From Nymphaea colorata (taxonomy: Eukaryota; Streptophyta; Magnoliopsida; Nymphaeales; Nymphaeaceae): DNA of 64,000 bases. Below are positions 21,838 through 31,500 of this stretch, one piece after another. How positions within the stretch are numbered: the first letter of the stretch is position 1; each line of letters opens with the position of its first letter. The notes beneath the pieces were generated by a model, which searched no databases, was not told the DNA's origin, and was given only the letters and a program-made list of their open reading frames with translations. Position numbers and translations under genes: made by a program. The DNA lies in contig NW_022204507.1 of NCBI RefSeq assembly GCF_008831285.2, forward strand, positions 4,918,174 to 4,982,173. The letters run 5' to 3'.

Positions 21838-24339
21838 TTACAGCAGTGATTCCTTCAATGCCATAGGTCTCCTTTTTCTTAAAACAAAACAAAATGCCGC
21901 TTCTATAGCTGGTAAGCCAGTTTTTTCTAATTTGAAAGTGAGATGGTTTCAAACAGATAATCTTGATCGATACCAACAAACAAAAACATAGACAACTGAA
22001 ACAAATAGAAAGAGAGAGATGAACACTTTATGCATCAAATTTTGGATTAACAAAAATGTAGAAGGAAAAATGAACAAAAAAACAAGTCAGACTTTTAGGC
22101 TATATGCGAGTTAAATTACATGTCATTTCTTGTGAGGGTTGTCTTAAAATGTCATCAGAAAATTATTTACAACTTACAAATGTAGCTGTGAAGATTAAAA
22201 CATCTCAAAAACATCCACCATCAAGTTATAAATCGTGTATAAGCATCTCTAAGAAAATGGCACCTATCAGTCCTTCGTAAAGTTGCTGATCCCTTTGACA
22301 ATCGTTTGTTTATTAATTGATGCCATTGGCCCATTGCCATCACAACTCAGCTCAAGAAAGTATGCATTCCTAGAGAGAAGATTCATTTAGCTTTGTACAC
22401 CATCCATCTTAATTTTCTCAATATGTGATGTTTCTTTTATTCCCCTATAGTGCAATTTGGATAGAGTGCGATCAAACATCCCTCTCATTTTTTAGGAAAC
22501 TTTGCTGGATGTAACATGATCCTCTGACCTACCGCATCTCACATATAAAATGAAAAGTTAATGAATAAGTGAAAATGAAGCAATGCTCTTGCCGTTTCTG
22601 GATACAACATATAAAAGCTACAAAAGCCACAAAGAAAAACATACACACTAGAAACTCCCCGCTCCACATGAACATTTTGTGGATCAAAGAAGAAAGGCCA
22701 CTCAGAATCTGAAGCACATGCATGTTACATATTGAAAAATGTACAAGACATAAAAAAATAGTGCTGTTTTACACATAATGCAACTGTAGATATAGCAGAT
22801 CCATGTTGGAGACCAACACTAATTAATCATTAACTTGGAATAAATAAACACACTAACGATCATGATGAAGGTAAAGAGTTCAATACTAGTGTATGTGATG
22901 CAACTTGGTAAAGGTTTCGCTAAGATTAGGAATATGAGTACATCCACAATATATTTCTTTTCTTGGACAGTGGATTGAAAGAAAGCTCAGCAGAAGAATG
23001 TATGGGCATCATAAACAACAAATTAGAGCTGTGCATTTTCCACTCATTGTTCACCATGTGGCGTCAAATGGTGCATGAATTCTGCTGTATATTTTCCATC
23101 ACCGGGAACAGATAAATATTTATACTTTCAAAAACATAACTTCCTTAATTGCTATATCAATAAGTAATAACACTCAAATTAGGCCATCATGCTATTAACT
23201 ACAGAACATGGCAGCAAGTACAAATCAATACCGTCAGATATTATTGTACTAACTAACAACGAGTAATTGATATTATTGTATAATGGTATATGACTAATTT
23301 TCAACTGAGATCATACTATGTTATTTCACAAACAAAATCTATAACTAGCTTCCCTCGTGTTAGAAACTACAAAGTCAAAGTGATTACAATTAAGAAAAGA
23401 GAATTCAACTTTGACGTTTCTTAACAAGAATGGAAAGCTTTCTATCATCACATGCCATCCATTTATTAGTTAAAGCGATTACAGTTAATTAAGAAAATTC
23501 AACTTCTTCATATAAGCTGGGTTTTCTTACATTATCAACAACACTGTGATCCTCCCTCCATCTTTCATTGCAAACTACCCATACAAAATTGAATAAGAGT
23601 TTTCCTTTCAGCTGGTGTTTCTATACAAGAAATAAAGTCATCAGCTCATGCCGTGGCTTGATTTCATATTCAACTACCTCGCTTGGCTGAAATACTTTGA
23701 GTGCCTTATATCCTCCACAATCTTCTCTCCAGATTACCTATATATCTTGCATAAAGAGTTACCTTGCAGCAAAACTTCAAGGTTTTTGGTAAGTATTTAT
23801 ACAGTCTCATATATAAAAAGTAAAAGTAGATTATGTGATTAAAAGTTGAACCTTAGTGTAGGCTCATAACTTCAAGCGGGTTCACTAGATTATGACTTTG
23901 ACCACAAAAGTAGTTAATTTTTTAGAGTTTTTCACTGAATAGTTATAAAATTTTCCCCACTTAGTGAAAATAGATCAAGTACCAAAAAAAAAACCACTAT
24001 AAGGATTCAAAAATTAGATAGATGAGGAGAGATATTAAGAAGTGGTTCTGCACTACTATATAATACATAACTAGGATGGAACAGAAGAAAGGGAAAACTA
24101 ACATGACAAAAGGGTTTTATACATCTTCAACTATTATATGTACATTATCAAATAAAGAAGTCAGTTTTCTTACCAATTCATCCTTCACATTTTAAATTTC
24201 TTTCCTGGAAACAATATCAGTAGCTTGATCTTAAAACCTTGCAATAGGTTGACAGAGATGAACCACTACAAGTTCATGTTTCACAATCAATAGCAAGTTG
24301 CATGTGAGGCATGTAAATCAATGAAACTAGAGAGTTCAC
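21838..24339. other. Unassigned AT-rich sequence (copy 1)
   Basis: No recognised gene. A plus-strand open stretch between an acceptor-like TTTCAG (ending 23611) and a strong donor GGTAAGT (23788) could be an old exon but has no recognisable domain. Confidence 0.4.
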
Positions 24340-25826
24340 AAGGCACTAAACTTTTTTGTAACTTTCTTCCCTACTCATTGTGTCTTGCAGGACCTGAATA
24401 AAGGATTTCTATTGCTCTCTTATTTTGGCTCCCTCGACCAATGGTACCTTGACATTCAATGCAATGAAAGACACAAGGTACCCTCTTTCTCACTTTACTT
24501 CACTTTCTCGTTTCTGTCCAAAAAACCTTTGGAGTGGCAGTTTGACATAGGGAGTGGCGAGACACAATGAACTTAAAAACTAGTGCACTAAAGGAAAACA
24601 ACACTTGTACAATGACCGCTTTACTAGAAAGAGTTAAGCCCATCGGTAGCAAATGAATTTACAAAATCAAGTTCCGATCAGATGGTACTGTTGAGCGATA
24701 CAAGGCATGTCTGGTCGCCAAAGGTTATTCCCAATAGGAAGGACTGGACTACATTGAGACATTTTACTAGTCACAAAAATGGTAAGTGTCCGAACTTTAC
24801 TTTCACTCGCAATGGAAAATGATTGGTTATTATACCAAATGGATGTGAAGAATGTCTTTCGACATGGCAATTTCTCGAAGAAGTACATATGCAAGTTCTA
24901 CCAAGATATGACCGTAAGGGGGAGAATCTGGTATGGAAATTTCATAAATCTCTCTATGGACTCAGACAGTCACCTCGAAATTGGTTTCACAAATTGTCGT
25001 TGTCGCTGGTGGAGTTTGGATTCAGTCAATCAAATGCCGACCACACATTATTCACTTACAAACAAGACCAATTTTTTGTTGTTGTTCTTGTTTATGTGGA
25101 CGACCTTATTATTACGGGCAACACCAAGGAGCTGATTGTCAAATTTAAACAATTTTTTTGTCAGAAATTTCTTGTGAAAGAGCTGTACTCTTAAATATTT
25201 TTTGGGTTTAGAAGTTGCTTTTTCAAGTGCAGGAATTTATGTTTCACCGCAAACATATACTATGAACATTATAAGCAAATCAAGTATAATGGGTGCCAAG
25301 CCAATGGAATTTCTAGCGGAACGAAGTATTCTCCTAAGCAAACAAACCAATCTTCAAATGAGTGTGTTTTGTGATTATGATTGGCTGGTATGTCAAGATA
25401 CGTGATGGTCCATAACTAGTTATTGTGTTCTTCTTGGTGATTCTCCAATTTCATGAAAGACAAAAAAACAGACCACAGTATCTCACTCCTTTGCAGAAGC
25501 AGAATACAGGGCGTTGGCAAATGCGCTATGTGAAGTGACTTGGTTGAAATTCTTGTTGTCGGATCTAGGCGTGAGACATCTACAACCAACAAATCTATAC
25601 AGTGACAATCAGGCCGCCATGCATATTGCAGAAAATCCAGTTTTTCATTACTGTACCAAACATATAGATTTAGACTGTCATGTCGTATGAGAAAAAATAA
25701 ATCAAGGTGTAGTGAGAACCAGTTACATTAAGAGTAAAGTTCTGCAGGGCCTTAGGCATGGATGCATTTAATCATCTTGTTTCCAAACTGAACATAAGAA
25801 ATCTCTACACATAGTTTGAGGGGAAG
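24340..25826 (+). pseudogene. Copia array, internal region 1: RT and RNase H (copy 1)
   Basis: Begins abruptly inside the pre-integrase segment (THCVLQDLNKGF), skips integrase, and continues with RVT_2: IYKIKFRSDGTVERYKA near 24660, SLYGLRQSPRNWFHKLS near 24955, and LVYVDDLIITGNTKE with YVDD at 25093-25104. RNase H follows at 25480-25690 (SHSFAEAEYRALA, LYSDNQAAMHIAENP, KHIDLDCHVV). Stops interrupt it at several points. Relative to the second copy, one G is missing after 24873, which breaks the RT frame. A purine tract GAGGGGAAG (25818-25826) then leads into an LTR. This is typical Ty1/copia order apart from the missing integrase. Confidence 0.9.
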
Positions 25827-25987
25827 TGTTAAAATTAAGATTCGCTTCTTATCTTCTTATCTTGACATGTTAATGATGAGATTTTGAGTTGGTTAGCGAA
25901 GCTAATAAGATGAGCCAGCCGAATGCCATGGGATAAGATGAGCCAGCCAAATGTCATGGGATAAGATGAGCCAGCCGAATGCCATGG
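25827..25987 (+). repeat. Copia LTR-a, truncated, with 28-bp U3 repeats (copy 1)
   Basis: Begins TGTTAAAATTAAGATTCGC right after the purine tract. It contains three tandem 28-bp units of the form GATAAGATGAGCCAGCC(A/G)AATG(C/T)CATGG. It stops at CATGG, where sequence jumps into gag. The full LTR (see LTR-b) is 329 bp, so about half is missing. Confidence 0.85.
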
Positions 25988-27514
25988 ACTTAACTCCATC
26001 TCAAAAGAATTATCAAGCAATATCATCTATGCCACCACAACTATTGAAGTGTGGGCACACTTAGAGGACCGATTCACTGAAAGCACAACCCCTCATAAGT
26101 ACCAACTCAAGTCCTCCATTAGTCGTTTGAATCAATAAAATATATTTGTTGCTCTTTATTTTACAATATTGTGATATGCTTTCATCCTATGATGTTCTTT
26201 CATAATGCTCTTGCAATGCCTTGAAAGTGGTTGCTGAAAATTAAATGCTGTAAGATGATATGCCTATCAAAATGAATGATTGAATTTCTGATGGACGTAC
26301 AATAACTGTCCATCAAACTAGTGATGTTAAACTACCCGTTCACTCTTGAAAATTCCTTGTATATTCTCTCTTTCAAAGTGAACCTAATCTCTGTTAGCCA
26401 ATTGACCAAGGCACTAAACTTTTTCGTAACTTTCTTCCCTACTCATTGTGTCTTGCAGGACCTGAATAAGGGATTTCTATTGCTCTCTTATTTTGGCTCC
26501 CTCGACCAATGGTAACTTGACATTCAATGCAATGAAAGGCACAAGGTACCCTCTTTCTAACTTTACTTCACTTTCTCGTTTCTGTCCAAAAAACCTTTGG
26601 AGTGGCAGTTTGACATAGGGAGTGGCGAGACACAATGAACTTAAAAACTAGTGCACTAAAGGAAAACAACACTTGCACAATGACGCTTTACTAGAAAGAG
26701 TTAAGCCCATCGGTTGCAAATGAGTTTACAAAATCAAGTTCCGATCGGACGGTACTGTTGAGCAATACAAGGCATTCCTGGTCGCCAAAGGTTATTCCCA
26801 ATAGGAAGGACTGGACTACAATGAGACATTTGTACTAGTCACAAAAATGGTAAGTGTCCGCACTTTACTTTCAGTCCTATGGAAAATGATTGGTTATTGG
26901 TGGCAGGAATTTATGTTTCACCCGGCAAACGTATGCCTGTAAATCATAAGCCGAAAACCAAGTATATAATGGGGTGCCCAAAGCCAATGGAATTTCTAGC
27001 GGAACAAAGTATTCTATTCTCCTAAGCAAGCAAACCAATCTTCAAACGAGTGCGTTTTGTGATTGTGATTGGCTGGTATGTCAAGATAGGTGACGGTCCA
27101 TAACTAGTTATTGTGTTCTTCTTGGTGATTCTCCAATTTCATGAAAGACAAAAAAAACAGCCCACAGTATCTCACTCCTTTGCAGAAGCAGAATACACGG
27201 TGTTGGCAAATGCGGTATGTGAAGTGACTTGGTTGAAATTCTTGTTGTCGGATCTAGGCGTGAGACATCTACAATCAACAAATCTATATAGTGACAATCA
27301 GGCCGCCATGCATATTGCAGAAAATCCAGTTTTTCATGAGGGTACCAAACATATAGATTTAGACTGTCATGTGGTATGAGAAAAAATAAATCAAGGTGTA
27401 GTGAGAACCAGTTACATTAAGAGTAATGTTCAGCTGGGCCTTAGGCATGGAAGCATTTAATCATCTTGTCTCCAAACTGAACATAAGAAATCTCTACACA
27501 TAGTTTGAGGGGGG
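25988..27514 (+). pseudogene. Copia array, internal region 2: gag and protease fragments, RNase H (copy 1)
   Basis: Starts in the middle of gag (WILNSISKEL frame equivalent) and runs to about 26280. It then jumps to the end of protease and pre-integrase: NSLYILSFKVNLISVSQLTKA at about 26340-26410, followed by the same THCVLQDLNKG as region 1. Integrase is absent. RT begins, but about 395 bp including YVDD are deleted at 26899, whereas the second copy (41,770-43,676) keeps them. RNase H (about 27170-27380) is intact in one frame, with EAEY, YSDNQAAM and HIDLDCH. The short stretch after the deletion has many extra single bases relative to copy 2. Confidence 0.88.
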
Positions 27515-27843
27515 TGTTAAAATTGAGATTCGCTTCTTGTCTTCTTATCTTGACATGTTAATGATAAGATTTTGAGTTGGTTAGCAAAGCTAATAAGCTG
27601 AGCCAGCGGAATGCCATGGGATAAGATGAGCCAGCCAAATGTCATGGGGTAAGATGAGCCAGCCAAATATCATGGGATAAGATGATCCAGCCAAATGTCC
27701 TTGAAACTAAAAACCGTGTACTACTTTTTCTTCTGTATATAAGTGTGTAAAATCAATAGAAAAATATGAAGCAATTCTCTGTTCTCTTCCTTGTGTTACA
27801 TTCTTCCTTAAGCACTCAAATAATTTCTACATACTCTAATACA
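27515..27843 (+). repeat. Copia LTR-b, full length 329 bp (copy 1)
   Basis: Runs TGTTAAAATTGAG to TACTCTAATACA, preceded by the purine tract GAGGGGGG. It contains four degenerate 28-bp GATAAGATGAGCCAGCC units at about 27593-27705 and a TATATAA box at 27736-27742, the likely promoter. Directly after it, only GGGCCATGG remains of the usual TGGTATCAGAGCCATGG junction, so the primer site has lost its core. It acts both as 3' LTR of region 2 and 5' LTR of region 3. Confidence 0.88.
27736..27742 (+). promoter_or_regulatory. TATA box of LTR-b (copy 1)
   Basis: TATATAA about 228 bp into the LTR, downstream of the 28-bp repeats; the position is as expected for the U3 promoter of a copia LTR. The equivalent in copy 2 is near 43,898. 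Confidence 0.6.
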
Positions 27844-28960
27844 GGGCCATGGCGTCAACAGGCAAGGCTCCCAATTCTTCCAACTCTTTTCCAGCTAGTG
27901 GAGCAGAGTCCTCTTATGGTAACAACATCATTCCTTCATCATTCAGACAACCCCGGCACTATATTTGTTTCACAATTAGTAACTAGTGAAAACTACTCAA
28001 CCTGGAGTCATGCTATGAGAATCGCATTGTCTACCAAAAACAACTTGACCTTTGTTGATGGTAGTCTTCCCAAACCCAGCGTTGCAGCTCCTGAGATCAT
28101 GATGTGGAGGCATTGCAATCACATGGTCTTTCATGGATTCTTAACTCCATCTCAAAAGAATTATCAAGCAATATCATCTACGCCACCACAACTATTGAAG
28201 TGTGGGCACACTTAAAGGACCAATTCACTGAAAGCACAACCCCTCATAAGTACCAACTCAAGTCCTCCATTAGTCGTTTGAATCAATAAAATATATTTGT
28301 TGCTCTTTATTTTACAATATTGGGATATGCTTTCATCCTATGATGTTCTTTCGGAATGCTCTTGCAATGCCTTGAAAGTGGTTGCTGAAAATTAAATGCT
28401 ATAAGATGATATGCCTATCAAATTGGTGGCTGATAGGCATATCTTCTGATCCCTTGAAAGTGGTTGCAACAAGAAGAGAGAGTGATTGAATTTCTGATGA
28501 GATTGAATGAGTCATTCAATGCTATAAGAAGGCAAATTCTACTTATCAAACCCTTGACTTCTCTACAGAAGACATGCACTGGTTCTTCAAGAGGAGAAGC
28601 TCGTCTTCAAACTAGTGCTGTGAGTATGTTGGTCTCTCAGCAAGTGCAAACGTGAATGCATTCAAAAACCAACAAAACAAGCGCCCACAATACTTCTGCA
28701 ATTGCTGCAAGATTGTAGGACATCAAAGGAACGATGCTTCAAATTAAATGGTTACCCTCCAAACTTTTAAGGTGGAAAACAGAGCAAGACAAGGGGGTAT
28801 TATCAAGGCCTTTGTTGGAGGGAAAACTGATTCCAATGCCTTAATCTCCACCATGCATGGAAAATAGTTCAGCAAGGACACTGCTCCAATTCTAACTCAA
28901 GATGAATATATTAAATTCAAACAACTCCTCAATAAATCATCAGTAACCCAAATAAACATT
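27844..28960 (+). pseudogene. Copia array, internal region 3: gag (copy 1)
   Basis: Gag polyprotein start (MASTGKAPN at about 27852) followed, after a frameshift, by the typical copia gag N-terminus NPGTIFVSQLVTSENYSTWS and AMRIALSTKN. WILNSISKEL and TTIEVWAHLKDQF (UBN2-type region) come next. After further breaks the zinc knuckle starts at 28697 (CNCCKIVGH). A frameshift then separates it from ERCFKLNGYPPNF, so CX2CX4HX4C is split across frames. Gag would form the virus-like particle. This copy cannot make it. In copy 2, TGTCGAG replaces TGTGAG near 28620 and the frame stays open longer. Confidence 0.88.
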
Positions 28961-29300
28961 CCAGCTATGTCATTCTTCAAACTGGACACCTGGGTAATAG
29001 ATGTTGGTGCTAATCACCACATGCCATGCTGCCATAAATCATTGCTAGATGACACAAAATTACCTGTTCCATTTTCAATTAGAGTTCAAGACAACAGAAC
29101 ACGTGTTGGTAAAGCTCTTCTATCACCTTCCATTTTTATTCAAAAAGTGTATTATCTTCCAAATTTTGCTTACAACATATTGTCAATGAGCTGATTTATT
29201 CAGAAAACCAAATGTCATTTGATTTCCCCACTACTGGGTGCTTTGTCCAGGACCCGATCTCCAAGATGAGGACTGAGCTGGGTGATTCTCATTCATTTTC
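28961..29300 (+). pseudogene. Copia array, region 3: aspartic protease (copy 1)
   Basis: Frame 28967-29194 reads WVIDVGANHHM at the active site (29000-29011 encode D-V-G-A). Copia proteases have D-(S/T)-G-A there, so the hydroxyl residue has become Val, which should abolish activity. YYLPNFAYNILSMS closes the domain. The processing protease would normally cut gag-pol. Confidence 0.85.
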
Positions 29301-30990
29301 AAGTCACCTCTTACAACTATAGACTGCTTGTTCACGAAACCCACTCAATCAGATTTTGATGTTTGGCATATGAGACTTGGGCACCCATCCTGCTCAAAGA
29401 ACCAAATGCTTTGAAAGCATGACTCTATCATTAAGTTGTCAAATAATTTCTGTGAAGTATGTAGTGTTGCTAAACAATGTAGATTGATGTTCAAATTAAG
29501 TGAATTATGTTTTGCTAAACCTTTTGATTTGCTACATTGTGATGTTTCCCAAGCATCGCATACTCAAGCACAACACCTTTTGTCTATTATGGATGATTTT
29601 TCAAGAGCCATATGGGTTTACCTATTGAAGTATAAACGTGAAGTAGGTGATTTGCTTAAACATTTCATTAACATTACTGAGAAACAATTCAAAATGGATG
29701 TGTTAAAATTAGGATAGATAGTGGAACCGAGTTCTTCTCAAATGACAATTTTTTTTTTCCGTGATTGAGACATCCTACATCAACATTCATGCCCCTACAT
29801 GGCTCAACAAAACGCATAGCTGGGAGAAAGCATCAGCACATCTTGAATGTGGTGTATGCTCTCAAGTTTCAGTCAGGTCTACCCTTAAAATGTTGGGACT
29901 TACATGCATTAACAGCCACATATTTAACAAATAGGACCCCATCCAAAAAAAAAAAGAACTTGACACTGAATCTCCCTTTGCAAAATTCTTTAAAAGAAAA
30001 CCACCTTACAAGCATATATGCGTGTTTGGTTGTTTGTATTTTTTCTACTAACCTCAAGACACATGGAAAATTCGGTAACATGTAGGGATTTCAATATGTC
30101 CAATTTGAATTGGATATCTGACCAATCCAATCCAAAAAAGTCAGATATGGAAAAAAAATGATATCCAATTAGGAAATCAGATTGGATTCAGATTTAATAA
30201 ATGGCATCCAATCATATGCGAATTCAGGTTCAGATATAGATAAGTATCCGATCGAATTCAGATACAAATTCGGATCAGATTCATTTTTAAACAAATATCC
30301 TATATCTAGTGCTATTAAATTTTGAAATTTAGAAAAAATCTGGTTCAAAATTTGGATTCAGATATAAATATAAGAATCAGATTCGGATCGTAAAATTGGA
30401 ATTTGCGTTCGGATATGACTTTTCTTTATTCGAATTTGAATCCAAATATTTGATTATCCTAAAAGCTGATATGATTAAGGATATATTGGATCTGAATACA
30501 ATCTGTTGGCATCCCTAGTCACAAGGTTCAGCGAGGTGTGTTCATTGGGTATCCTATTGAACAAAAAGGGTACAATCTACTTGATTTGGAAACCAAAAAA
30601 AAATTCGTTCGTAGGGGTATGGTCTTCAATGAAACTGGATTTCCCTTCAAATTCTCAAAGGATCGGAGCAAAGTCTCACATTTTCTAGTTATTCCTCTCA
30701 CATTTGTTGACAATCATACACTTGAGAGCAGAAATTCAAGTGAGCAAGGCCCTTGTTCTTGTCAACTGACTGAAAGCCAAGATGATCTCATGACTACTGA
30801 TTGTACAAACATTGAATAACCACCTGAAATTATTTTAGTATCAAGTGATGAGGTTGACACAAATACTTCCCTCGAAAGTTTACCAAGTCCTCAACAGTCA
30901 GTCTGTAAATTATGGAATGATTTTTACTGTGCGATGGTCCATCCTGATTCACGTAGTCCATCATCATCATGGAAAAGGGCGTCCACAAGG
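29301..30990 (+). pseudogene. Copia array, region 3: integrase, split by a MITE (copy 1)
   Basis: Pre-integrase and integrase pieces occur in order: WHMRLGHPS-like frame near 29370, NNFCEVCSVAKQCRLMFKLS (29439 onward), FDLLHCDV with the first Asp and MDDFSRAIWVYLLK. After a frameshift comes IDSGTEFFSND with the second Asp. RKHQHILNVVYALKFQSGLP follows near 29830, where the residue before RKH, normally the catalytic Glu, appears as Gly. The C-terminal part is cut by a MITE at 30083-30517 between HGKFGN and VQRGVFIGYPIEQKGYNLLD. It then ends with RGMVFNETGFPF. RT and RNase H that should follow are missing, and sequence changes to a minisatellite at about 31,015. Confidence 0.88.
30083..30517. 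mobile_element. hAT-type MITE nested in copia integrase (copy 1)
   Basis: A 435-bp element with ends TAGGGATTTCAA and the complement of TAGGGATGCCAA. Flanks GTAACATG (30075-30082) and GTCACAAG (30518-30525) agree at 6 of 8 positions, a decayed 8-bp duplication typical of hAT. The interior is rich in GGATTCAGATT- and GATATCC-type words with no coding capacity. Removing it rejoins the two parts of the integrase. Confidence 0.85.
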
Positions 30991-31014
30991 TAGACACAAC
31001 AAACATTCTTAACA

Positions 31015-31500
31015 TGTTTCCTATAGCATCTGAGATGGCGAAACAAGCATGACTAAATAATGCATCCTATAGTGTCTGAGATAATGAAAGCAGCAGAACC
31101 AAATACAGTGTCCCATAGGATTTGAGATAAATAACCGGGAGGATGCCCCATAGTGTCTTGGATAACAAAAGAGTTATGAGATAATGAAAGGAGCTGGACC
31201 AAATAATGCATCCCATAGCATCTGAGATATTGGCAGGGGTATGAGATAACGAACCACGTGCCATAGTGTCTAAGATAATGATGGGATTGTTAGATAATAA
31301 AACTAGTTTTATAGCATCTAAGATAATGAAAAGGGTATGAGATAAAGCAACGAGTCTTATAGCGTATGAGAAAATGAAATAGTCTTCTAGGGTTTGAGAT
31401 AGTGGTAGGGTTATGAGATAACGGAACATGTCCCATAGCATCTGAGATGATGAAAGGAGTCTTAGATAACGACATGAGTATAAGATAATGAAAGTGGTGA
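31015..31500. repeat. Minisatellite, about 48-bp period, GAGATAATG motif (copy 1)
   Basis: About ten degenerate units, each with CCCATAG(C/T)(A/G)TCTGAGAT then a (T)ATGAGATAAC/TG(A) half. Starts occur at about 31214, 31261, 31309, 31357 and 31433. Since 48 bp is 16 codons, the minus strand stays open for 170 codons (31067-31579) with a repeating LSHT.FIILDA pattern. That frame is a repeat artefact, not a gene. Confidence 0.85.

Noticed and set aside
23612-23788. Possible plus-strand exon between TTTCAG and GGTAAGT, repeated at 39391-39568
   Set aside because: Splice-like ends are good, but the two copies differ by one base that shifts the frame, and no domain is recognisable.
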